Shown: piece after piece, positions 37,272-44,933 of the stretch
How positions within the stretch are numbered: the stretch's first letter is position 1
Layout of the letters: every line of letters begins with the position of its first letter
Source of the DNA: UBA6623 sp965238125
GTDB taxonomy: Bacteria > Acidobacteriota > Terriglobia > Bryobacterales > UBA6623
Assembly: GCA_965238125.1 (NCBI GenBank)
Contig: OZ250179.1
Span: 1,612,001 to 1,676,000, forward strand
Direction: 5' to 3'
Length of the DNA stretch: 64,000 nucleotides
Notes under the pieces: generated by a model
What the model was told of the DNA's origin: nothing
The model's input: the letters and a program-made list of their open reading frames with translations, nothing else
Databases searched by the model: none
Translations under genes and position numbers: made by a program

Positions 37272-38365
37272 TTGAGTCTCGCATAATATCCTGTCAATCG
37301 AGACAAAGAGAAGACTGTTTCCAGAAAGCGGTAATCAAGCGCGGTTTGCGGCGCATGCGCCGCAGCGTTTTGCGGGCACGTTCGTCGAGTTCCCAGTAGT
37401 CCTTCGGACAGACGTTCGGCAACTCGTGCTGTTTCCAGTACGCCCAGATGTATTCCACCGGATTCAGCTCCGGCGCATACGCCGGCAAATACTCCGTCAC
37501 GATATGGCCTTGCGAGAGTTCAATGAACTCTCGCACCATCCGACTGCGATGCGCCGGCAAGCGGTCCCAGACGATCATCAACGGGCCGTCCATGTGGCGA
37601 ACCAAGGCCTGCAGAAAGTCGATGACCTCCAACTCGCCAATCGCGCCGGGATAGAGCCGAAAGTAAAAGTTGCGCAACGTCAACCCGGCCGACACCGAAA
37701 GCTTCTGCCAATTGAAGTTGAACTCCAGCAGCGGCGTCTCGCCGCGCGGCGCCCAGGTGCGGCAACGATGCGGCTTCTGACTCCATCCGCTTTCGTCGAT
37801 GAAGACGATCGTGCGGTCTTGTTTGCGGGCTTTTTTTTAATGGCCGGCCACCTCTTGCACTTCCAGTCGCGGATGGCCTCTTCGTTGCGCTCGCGGGCTT
37901 TGCCGACCGGGCGTTGCGGGCTCCAGCCGAGCGCCCGCAGGATCTTCCAGACATGGCCCTCGTGATAGCGCACGCCGAACTCGTCTCGGATCAGACGAGC
38001 CACCCGCGGACAGCTCCACAACGGCGTCGGGAAGCCGTGCGCCTCGGGGCCTTCGAGCAGCAGGATCTCCAGGCGTTCGAGCTGCGTGGCGTCTAATAGC
38101 GGCTTGCGGCCGGCGCGGCCGGCCTTGCGTAGCCCGGCCTCGCCTTGCGCCAGGTACTGTCGTCGCCACTCACTGACGGTTTGGCGGGCGACTGTCAGAC
38201 GCCTGGCGGTTTCGGACTGATTGAGTCCTTCATCGAGCAAACGCATCGCTTCGAAACGGCGTTTCTCCAATGCTTCGAAATCGCGGCGCTTTCCTTTCGG
38301 TGTTCCCATACATAAGAATACGTACGGCAACACCAAAAGGTGTCATTCTATTTTGCGAGACTCAA
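37272..38365 (-). mobile_element. IS630-type insertion sequence, subfamily A copy 2
   Basis: 1094 bp between TA copies at 37270-37271 and 38366-38367. It has the same tips as the copy at 1678. Differences from that copy seen by eye are single bases (for example in the right tip, GTGTCATTC against GTGTCACTC). It is the second break in the membrane-protein gene. Confidence 0.93.
37294..38309 (-). CDS. IS630-type transposase, subfamily A, -1 frameshift
   Basis: Near-identical to the enzyme at 1700-2715: ATG 38309, DNA-binding frame to the A8G run, then the DDE frame ending LITAFWKQSSLCLD. All three catalytic residues are kept, so this copy may be active. Confidence 0.87.
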
Positions 38366-39474
38366 TAGGTAACCGCATTGCGCTGGCCTCGACCATCGGC
38401 GTGGCGATGTCGTTGATTGCGGGGTTCGCTTGGCTCAGCCTCGTCGCGAGAACCCAACGCGCGCGAAGCATTGTTTTTAGCGGTCTGGTTGCGCTGTTTT
38501 GCGCGGCGGGGTTGCTAACCAACAACAGTCTTGCTTCCTTTTGGGTCGACTCATACACGAAACAGCAAGCCGTCTTGGACGATCTCCGTGAACGGTTTCC
38601 CAAGATGCCCTCGGGGACGACATTCATATTGGACGGCGTCTGTCCGTATTCCGGCCCGACCGTGGTTTTTGAAACCGATTGGGACCTTCGGGGGGCCTTG
38701 CAATCCATGCACGGCGATAAGACTATCTTGGCGGATGTCGTCGGTCCCTACATGCGCGCGACGGCCGATGGATTGACCACTTCCATGTATGGGCACGAGA
38801 CTTTCTATCCCTACGGAGAAAACATGATTGTCTACGATTTCGAGGGCAAGACCACTCATGTTCTGCCGGATCGTGAAGCCGCCTGTGAATACTTCACGAC
38901 CATAAGCCCAGGTCCTGCCCGCTGTCCGCGTGGAAGACCCGGGCGCGGAACGCCGTTCCTGGGCGTGGAGGGCTCGGGCCTTCATGGCTCGGGGCCGATT
39001 TCCGCGCGATATTCCCTGCGGTCGTTGCCGGAAGGCGGGGAAGAGATCATACCGCTAACCGGCGGGGACGCGATTAAAGTGGTGCCCAGGTCAATGGAAG
39101 GTTGGGTGGATCAATTCAGTCGCTACACGGGATCGGTGCGAATTGTCGGTTGGAGTAGTGAAGTGGACTACTCCCGGTCCGCCGGGGAGGTCGTTCTATT
39201 TATCAATGGCGAGGCGAACCATGAACAACACACCACGCTTTCCCGGCCCGACGTCGAAAAGCTCTCCACAACGCTAAGGTACCCGGGTTTCGATGTCTTG
39301 GTGCCAACCTCGGACGCCCTGGGGCCGGATACCGAGTTTCGAGCGTTCGCTATCTCGGATTACGGCTACGCCTCCGAACTCCTATATCAGGAACAATACG
39401 ACGATGGGTGCGGCTCGCAAGTTCTAGGCCCAAACAGCCCGCGGCGGAACGTTGCGCCCGAGGATTCAAGGTAG
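38366..39474 (+). pseudogene. Large polytopic membrane protein, part 3 of 3
   Basis: After the second IS the frame continues GLGNRIALASTIGVAMSLI with two more helices (IGVAMSLIAGFAWLSLVA; IVFSGLVALFCAAGLLTNN). It then leads into a soluble C-terminal domain of about 290 residues (TFILDGVCPYSGPTVVFETDWD; VRIVGWSSEVDYSRSAGEVVLFINGE), probably periplasmic. Its TAG at 39472-39474 overlaps the feoB 3' end by nine bases on the opposite strand. The soluble tail looks complete. Confidence 0.8.
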
Positions 39475-41376
39475 CCAGGCTTGATAGGCGATCAGGGCCC
39501 CCACGTACGCCAACCCGGTCATGTAACCCCACTGCACCAGCGGCCATTTCCAACCGCCGGTCTCTCGCCTCACGACAGCGACCGTCGACATGCACTGCAT
39601 CGCGAAAGCAAAGAAAATCAGCAAAGCCATCGCCGCCCCAAAACTCAGGTCGCCCTGAAGCGCCGCTTGCAACTGGATCGATTCCTCGTCGGCTTCCAGC
39701 CCGTAGATGGTTCCCAGCGTCGCGACCATCACCTCTCGCGCCGCCAGCGACGTCAGCAACCCGATGCCGATCTTCCAGTTGAAACCGAGCGGCTCGATGA
39801 GGGGTTCGATCGTTCGTCCGACTGTGCCGGCGAGGCTGTCCTCGATCGGCGGGGGCTGACCGTCAATCATCGGAACGCTCAGCAGAAACCATAGCCCGAT
39901 CGCCGTCGCCAAAATGACCGTGCCGGCGCGGCGCAGGAAGATTTTCGAGCGATCGAACAGCCGCATTCCCAAGGATTGAAGAGTCGGCAGGCGGTAAGGC
40001 GGCAGCTCGAGCATAAAGGGCGTCCGAGCGCTTCTCAGAATCGAGGACTTGAGCATCCAAGCCGTCCCGAAGGCCGCGAGGAAACCCAAGGCGTAGAGCC
40101 CCAGCATCGCCGCCGCGCGGGTCCCGAGGAACGGTCCCAGCAGTGGCCGCTCGGGGATGAACGCCGCGATCAGCAGCACATACACGGGCAACCGAGCCGA
40201 ACACGTCATGAAGGGCGCCACCAAGATCGTCGCCAGCCGGTCGCGTTTGTTTTCGATCGTGCGGGTCGACAAGACCGCCGGCACGGCGCAAGCATAAGCC
40301 GACAGCAGCGGGATGAACGACTTGCCCTGCAGACCTGCCTTGGCCATCGTGCGGTCGGCGATCAAGGCGGCCCGAGCCAAATAGCCCGAGTCCTCCAGAA
40401 TGCCGATGAACAGAAACAAAATCAGAATTTGCGGCAGAAAGATGACCACCGACCCGACGCCGCTCCATACGCCGTCAATGAGCAACGAACGGAACATCGA
40501 CTCGGGCAACACCGAGGCAAGCCATTCTCCGGACGAGCCGATTGCGCTGTCGACGGCTCCCATCAAAGGTTCGGCCGCTGTGAAGATACTCTGGAAAACC
40601 GCGACCACGACCGCGAGGAAAATCAACGGGCCCGCAATCGGGTGCAGAAAAACTCTGTCAAGCCGTCTCGTCCAAATCGGCGGAGCCGGGGGACGGTAGG
40701 ACGACTCTCCGCCCAAGCGGGCCGCCCATTCTCTGCACTGGGGAATATTCGAGATCACCGGCAGTTCGACTCGTTGCGCGGGCGGCGCGGCCTTCTCGAT
40801 TGTTTTCCCTTCCAAGAACCGGATGACCTGATCGACACCCTGCCCCCTTCGCGCGCTGATCAGGGCCACCGGAGCTCCGATTTTGGCCGAAAGCGCGTTT
40901 GTATCGAGGCCGCCGCCGCGGCTCTCGAGATCATCGGCCATGTTGAGGGCCACGAGAGTCGGGACGTCGAGGCTCAAAATCGAGGCAGCCAGCGTCAAAT
41001 GGCGTCCCAGGTTCGTCGAGTCGAGAATGAGAATGACGGCGTCGGGCCGCGCGACATCCTTCATTTCCCCGGTCAGCACGTCGCGCGTCACACGCTCGTC
41101 CTCGCTGCGAGGCGTGAGGCTGTAGACACCGGGAAGATCGATCAGCAACGGCTCGTTGCCGTTCGGCAGCTTGACTCGCCCGAAATGTTTTTCGACGGTG
41201 ACGCCGGGATAATTGGCGACTTTCTGGCGCAACCCGGTCAAGCGGTTGAACAGCGTCGATTTACCGGAATTCGGCGGACCTACCAGCGCGACGGTGCGAC
41301 GTGTTCCCGACGCTTCCGCGGCCCCCGCGGGGACCGGTTCTATCGTGGCGACTCCGCCGTCATGGCAGTCACTCAT
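39466..41376 (-). CDS. feoB: Ferrous iron transporter B
   Basis: 636 residues from ATG 41376 (GGGAG ribosome site). Cytosolic G domain: G1 GPPNSGKST, G2 in YPGVTVEK, G3 DLPG, G4 NMAD, G5 SARRG. It is followed by the helical GDI region and the Gate/Nucleoside-recognition membrane core (ESMFRSLLIDGVWSGVGSVVIFLPQILILFLF; AYACAVPAVLSTRTIENKRDRL). Imports Fe2+ across the inner membrane under low oxygen or iron. It overlaps feoA in an ATGA junction, so the two are co-translated. Length is slightly short of the E. coli protein because the Cys-rich C-terminal tail is absent. Confidence 0.95.
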   Translation of the reverse strand: MSDCHDGGVATIEPVPAGAAEASGTRRTVALVGPPNSGKSTLFNRLTGLRQKVANYPGVTVEKHFGRVKLPNGNEPLLIDLPGVYSLTPRSEDERVTRDVLTGEMKDVARPDAVILILDSTNLGRHLTLAASILSLDVPTLVALNMADDLESRGGGLDTNALSAKIGAPVALISARRGQGVDQVIRFLEGKTIEKAAPPAQRVELPVISNIPQCREWAARLGGESSYRPPAPPIWTRRLDRVFLHPIAGPLIFLAVVVAVFQSIFTAAEPLMGAVDSAIGSSGEWLASVLPESMFRSLLIDGVWSGVGSVVIFLPQILILFLFIGILEDSGYLARAALIADRTMAKAGLQGKSFIPLLSAYACAVPAVLSTRTIENKRDRLATILVAPFMTCSARLPVYVLLIAAFIPERPLLGPFLGTRAAAMLGLYALGFLAAFGTAWMLKSSILRSARTPFMLELPPYRLPTLQSLGMRLFDRSKIFLRRAGTVILATAIGLWFLLSVPMIDGQPPPIEDSLAGTVGRTIEPLIEPLGFNWKIGIGLLTSLAAREVMVATLGTIYGLEADEESIQLQAALQGDLSFGAAMALLIFFAFAMQCMSTVAVVRRETGGWKWPLVQWGYMTGLAYVGALIAYQAWLP

Positions 41377-41660
41377 GCGGCTCCCAACGATGATTCGGTT
41401 CGAAGAATCAAGCAAGCGGCGGTTTCGCGCCGCAGCGCGACTTCCGAGCCGTCAACGCGAAATACTCGTGTGTGGCCGAGCGGCGATCCGCGGGCAGCCG
41501 CGATGGCCGCCCCGGGCAGGAAGCCCAACTCCATTAGGCGCTGCGCATCGTCGGCGGGCAATTCGATGCGTTCGAGAATCGCCTCGTCGCCAACAGCCAA
41601 AGACGCCAAGGTGGGCGGGGACGTTGTTGCAACTCCGTTGCTGTCGGAACTTCGCGCCAT
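41373..41660 (-). CDS. feoA: Ferrous iron transport protein A
   Basis: 95 residues with a FeoA SH3-like domain: TLASLAVGDEAILERIELPADDAQRLMELGFLPGAAI. This is followed by the strand GHTRVFRVDGSEVALRRETAACLIL. It assists FeoB. The first 15 residues (MARSSDSNGVATTSPP) are probably disordered. No Shine-Dalgarno is seen before ATG 41660 because the upstream 30 bases are taken by a perfect palindrome. Together with feoB forms one transcript. Confidence 0.9.
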   Translation of the reverse strand: MARSSDSNGVATTSPPTLASLAVGDEAILERIELPADDAQRLMELGFLPGAAIAAARGSPLGHTRVFRVDGSEVALRRETAACLILRTESSLGAA

Positions 41661-41663
41661 GTT

Positions 41664-41690
41664 GCAACTTGCAACTCAGTTGCAAGTTGC
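41664..41690. promoter_or_regulatory. Perfect 27-bp palindrome, probable iron/metal repressor operator of feoAB
   Basis: Arms GCAACTTGCAACT (41664-41676) and AGTTGCAAGTTGC (41678-41690) are exact reverse complements around one base. It starts 3 bases from the feoA ATG and lies where transcription should begin (see promoter 41695-41724), the classic place for a repressor. The sequence does not look like a Fur box (GATAATGAT repeats). A DtxR/MntR-type or Rrf2-type regulator is possible. A further related GTTGCAACT half-site lies inside feoA near 41626-41636. Confidence 0.7.
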
Positions 41691-41694
41691 TTTC

Positions 41695-41724
41695 AGTATG
41701 GAAAGCGCCTTCCATCGAAGTCAA
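41695..41724 (-). promoter_or_regulatory. Sigma-70-like promoter of feoAB
   Basis: On the minus strand TTGACT (41724-41719) and CATACT (41700-41695) are separated by 18 bases. The start point should fall near 41688, inside the palindrome. Distance to the ATG would be about 28 bases. Confidence 0.55.
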
Positions 41725-41884
41725 GATCGGGAACCGCGACCTTTTCGGCCAACGACGCATGGCCTCCGTCCTCCGAACCGGCGGGTCGAACCCGGCTCCC
41801 GGATAGGAAACGGTAGGATAGAATTTCTCGCGATTGAGCGGCCGGTCGTCTCAACGCCTCCACGTTACACGCAGAGGAGAACCC

Positions 41885-43165
41885 ATGATCGAAATACTTC
41901 AAACTTGGCTCGCGGGTCACGGTCTCACGGAATTTCAGGCGCTGTGGCTGGGCCGTCTCATCGCCGTCATTCTTGTCGTTTTGGTGAGCTACCTGGCTAA
42001 CTTCATCGCCAAACGCATCATCTTGACGGTCGTCCACGGCATTGTCCGTCGCACGAAGAGCGATTGGGATGATGCTTTGGTCGAACGCAGGGTGTTCACC
42101 AAGTTGTCGCATCTGGCGCCCGCGTTCGTGATTTGCGCGCTGGCGCCGGTCGCGTTGGAGGGCTCGGATCGCCTCACCGGCTTCGTCGGTCGTGCCGCCG
42201 ACGTGTACATGCTGATGATCGGGATCTTCATCGTCGGGTCGTTTCTCGACGCCGTCGCCGATGTCTACCGGAAGTTCGCCATTTCCAACCGGATCCCGAT
42301 CACGACCTATGTTCAGGTGGTCAAGATCATCGTCACCGTGGGCGGGCTGATCCTCGCGTTGTCGATCATCATTGACCGCTCGCCGTGGGTGTTTCTGAGC
42401 GGTATCGGTGCGCTCACCGCTGTGCTGCTGTTGGTGTTTAAGGACACCATCTTGGGGTTTGTCGCCGGCATTCAAATGGTCGCCCACGATATGGTCCGCC
42501 CGGGCGACTGGATCGAGATGCCCAAGTACGGTGCGGACGGCGACGTTATCGAAATCACGCTCAACACGGTCAAGATCCGAAACTTTGACAAGACGATTAC
42601 GACGGTTCCAACCTACGCGCTGATCTCGGATTCGTTCAAGAACTGGCGAGGCATGTCCGAGTCAGGCGGACGGAGAATCAAACGTTCGATCTACCTCGAC
42701 GTCACCAGCATCTGTTTTTGCTCCCCGGAGATGGTCGAGCGGTTTTCGAAAATGCAGGTCCTGGGCGATTATGTCGCGCGGAAAGAGAAAGAGCTCGAAG
42801 AACATAATCTCAAGCACGACATCGACGAAAGCGTGCTGGTCAACGGACGCCGCATGACCAACGTCGGGACGTTCCGTGCCTACCTGGTCGAATATCTGCG
42901 TCGGCACCCAAAGATTCACCAAGACCTAACCTTCTTGGTGCGCCAGCTCGCACCGACTGAGAAAGGGTTGCCGATCGAGATCTACGTCTTCACCAGCGAC
43001 CAGCGCTGGGTGCAGTACGAAGAAATCCAGGCGGATATCTTCGACCACATTTACGCCGTGCTGCCGCAATTCGAGTTGCGGCCGTTCCAGAACCCCACCG
43101 GCGGCGATATCGAACGCGGCGTGAGCAGTGTCGCCGGGAGGCCCTCCGGCGAGAGCGCGGGGTAG
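41885..43165 (+). CDS. MscS-family mechanosensitive channel
   Basis: 426 residues from ATG 41885 (GAGGAG 6 bases upstream). Five hydrophobic segments; the pore helix region is WVFLSGIGALTAVLLLVFKDTILGFVAGIQM and the beta domain begins MVRPGDWIEMPKYGADGDVIEITLNTVKIRNFDKTITTVPTYALISD. The cytosolic part contains an insert of about 80 residues (YVARKEKELEEHNLKHDIDE), as in YbdG-type members. It opens under membrane tension to release solutes. Transcribed divergently from feoAB. Confidence 0.92.
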   Translation: MIEILQTWLAGHGLTEFQALWLGRLIAVILVVLVSYLANFIAKRIILTVVHGIVRRTKSDWDDALVERRVFTKLSHLAPAFVICALAPVALEGSDRLTGFVGRAADVYMLMIGIFIVGSFLDAVADVYRKFAISNRIPITTYVQVVKIIVTVGGLILALSIIIDRSPWVFLSGIGALTAVLLLVFKDTILGFVAGIQMVAHDMVRPGDWIEMPKYGADGDVIEITLNTVKIRNFDKTITTVPTYALISDSFKNWRGMSESGGRRIKRSIYLDVTSICFCSPEMVERFSKMQVLGDYVARKEKELEEHNLKHDIDESVLVNGRRMTNVGTFRAYLVEYLRRHPKIHQDLTFLVRQLAPTEKGLPIEIYVFTSDQRWVQYEEIQADIFDHIYAVLPQFELRPFQNPTGGDIERGVSSVAGRPSGESAG

Positions 43166-43251
43166 GTCCATCGCGACGCACCGTCGCAAGGAACCCGTAG
43201 TCGCTCCCGCCGGTGAAAAGCGGAAATTCCAGAGTCGCCGTGCGCCGCCGC

Positions 43252-44391
43252 CTACGGCGAGCAGTCGAGGCCCTTGTTGCCCCTGCGGGCGTCCTTGCCG
43301 ATCACAACACGGTTGAGCTTCGCTCCGCGGCACTCGCGCGGCTCCGCGCGGCCGGGACGGTTGAAGGGTTCCGGCGTTACGTCGAGACCGGTGTCTTCGG
43401 AGTTGTTGAACGCATCGAGAGCCTGGATGCAGCCGCTGCGGCTGATCGTTCTCTTATTGGCGTCGCAGAGCGCTTCGCAGGCCGTGATGATCTCCTCGAT
43501 ACTTTGTCCTTCATATTCGAAGTCCGAGCAGGACCCGCCCACGACTTCGGCGGTGGCTCCCAGGTTGATCTTCGCGGCGGTCAGTTGGCGAACCAGCGTG
43601 ACATAGGCCGAGTTGCTCTTGTACTCGAAACCGGGGCTCGAGCACAGCGCCTCGGTCGCCGAGTCGCAGGAGCCGGCATCGACGTGCGTCAGGTCTTTGC
43701 CGCAGACGGTGACCGCGAGATAGTCGTCGGTGATGTTGGGGTGCGTCCCCCAAAATCCGATCGTCCGCGTTAAACAGGCGCCGCCGTCCCCGCCGGTGGG
43801 TCCGTCGCAAGACTCACAAGAGGGCCCCAGGATCGGAGTCTCGACGCAATTTGTCGACGCTTTCGAAAAAATGGCGATTGCACCCGAGGCCAAGACGACT
43901 TCTTCACCCGCGATCGTCAACTCGACCTGCACGCATTCACCGTCGTCGAGCGTGCCCGAGTCGATATCACATTTGGCCACCGTGCCCAAACCGCACGGCT
44001 GGTCTTGCGTGCTGCCGTCGCACGAGAGAATAGCGTTCTCCTCCCCGTCGGACTGAACCAACGTAATCTCGTGGTCTTCACTCACGCACCCTCCGAGGCC
44101 GCCCAGCTCCGGCAATACGATGTCGAAATGACTCAGGTCGTGGAAGTCGGTCGGCGGCGGACAGGTCGAGGAATCGACGCAGATTTCGTAAGTCCACGTG
44201 CTCGACCCGGTCGTCGTTCCCGCTGCGGGCTGGAATCCGATCAACTCAAAAGTGAATCCCGCCGGGTCACATACCCAAGCGTCGGCATCACAACTATTCG
44301 CCTGGCCGAACACCGTCGGCGCGGTCCCGAGAATCAACGCGGGCAGCAACAACGCGGCGCGGGTTCGTGAAAAATGTTCCCTCAGTCTCAT
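43252..44391 (-). CDS. Exported Cys-rich protein with GFWGTHP motif
   Basis: 379 residues from ATG 44391, which has GGTGAGGAG about 9 bases upstream; a frame to 44454 is not supported. Signal peptide residues 1-31 (RAALLLPALILGTAPTVFGQA). Around twenty Cys residues, many in short CxxC or CDA spacing (SCDADAWVC; CVDSSTCPPP; CESCDGPTGGDGGACL), imply disulfide bonding outside the cytosol. TRTIGFWGTHPNIT (about residue 225) is a motif seen in secreted proteins of unknown role (often T-x-G-[FY]-W-x-T-H). No family assigned. Convergent with the MscS gene. Confidence 0.75.
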   Translation of the reverse strand: MRLREHFSRTRAALLLPALILGTAPTVFGQANSCDADAWVCDPAGFTFELIGFQPAAGTTTGSSTWTYEICVDSSTCPPPTDFHDLSHFDIVLPELGGLGGCVSEDHEITLVQSDGEENAILSCDGSTQDQPCGLGTVAKCDIDSGTLDDGECVQVELTIAGEEVVLASGAIAIFSKASTNCVETPILGPSCESCDGPTGGDGGACLTRTIGFWGTHPNITDDYLAVTVCGKDLTHVDAGSCDSATEALCSSPGFEYKSNSAYVTLVRQLTAAKINLGATAEVVGGSCSDFEYEGQSIEEIITACEALCDANKRTISRSGCIQALDAFNNSEDTGLDVTPEPFNRPGRAEPRECRGAKLNRVVIGKDARRGNKGLDCSP

Positions 44392-44933
44392 GTAAATGGT
44401 CTCCTCACCGGCATAGGAAGGGCGCCGAGCGAACGCGACCGTCTTGGCGCCCATTCCTACCCATTGGCGGACGACGCAAGAAGGCTTAACCCTCGGGTGG
44501 CGGGAGTTCTACCCCCGGAAGCTTCAATCCCTCGCCCGAGCTTTCTCCTTCGAGCCGACCGCGCATACCGCTACCTCTGCCGAAACCCCAAATCGGCACA
44601 ACCGCGAAGCGGCGGCGGGAACATAGCTGGGGTGGAGCCGGAACGGTGGAACCCTGGGTCACGGCCCCCATGCCGCTAAGCCCTGTAAGGGCGACGGGAA
44701 CCTACGCACTCGTGGCTTCGATACTCCACGAGCTTCGTGCCTGGTTGATCCGGTGCGGCTGGCGGCCCCGCTACCCCGAATCCTGAACGCGAGATGGGCC
44801 CGCCTGGCGCCGGACCGCCTCATCGCGCTGGAAGAACGGTCAATCAGTGTTCCGCGACCCCCGAACCGTCCGGGATATGCTACGATCCGTCGGCGACCGG
44901 CCAACAGCAAGGGCTCGCAAGGAGAAAACCCTC
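44392..44933. other. Intergenic region of 540 bases with a palindromic repeat
   Basis: This lies between divergent exported-protein genes. It has no convincing ORF or tRNA. The centre holds the hairpin-rich unit at 44602-44692; the flanks must contain the two promoters. Several short frames are open but lack start signals. Confidence 0.5.
44602..44692. repeat. Hairpin-rich REP-like intergenic repeat
   Basis: The unit begins with a CCGC GAA GCGG hairpin and ends with GCCCT GTA AGGGC; between them lies CCCTGGGTCACGGCCCCCATG. In my memory similar segments recur between genes in planctomycetes, acidobacteria and relatives, so it is probably a dispersed repeat and not a gene. Recognition is from pattern only. 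Confidence 0.4.

Noticed and set aside
39976..42000. 674-codon frame opposite feoB and feoA
   Set aside because: feoB and feoA are unmistakable on the other strand; the long frame is due to GC bias.
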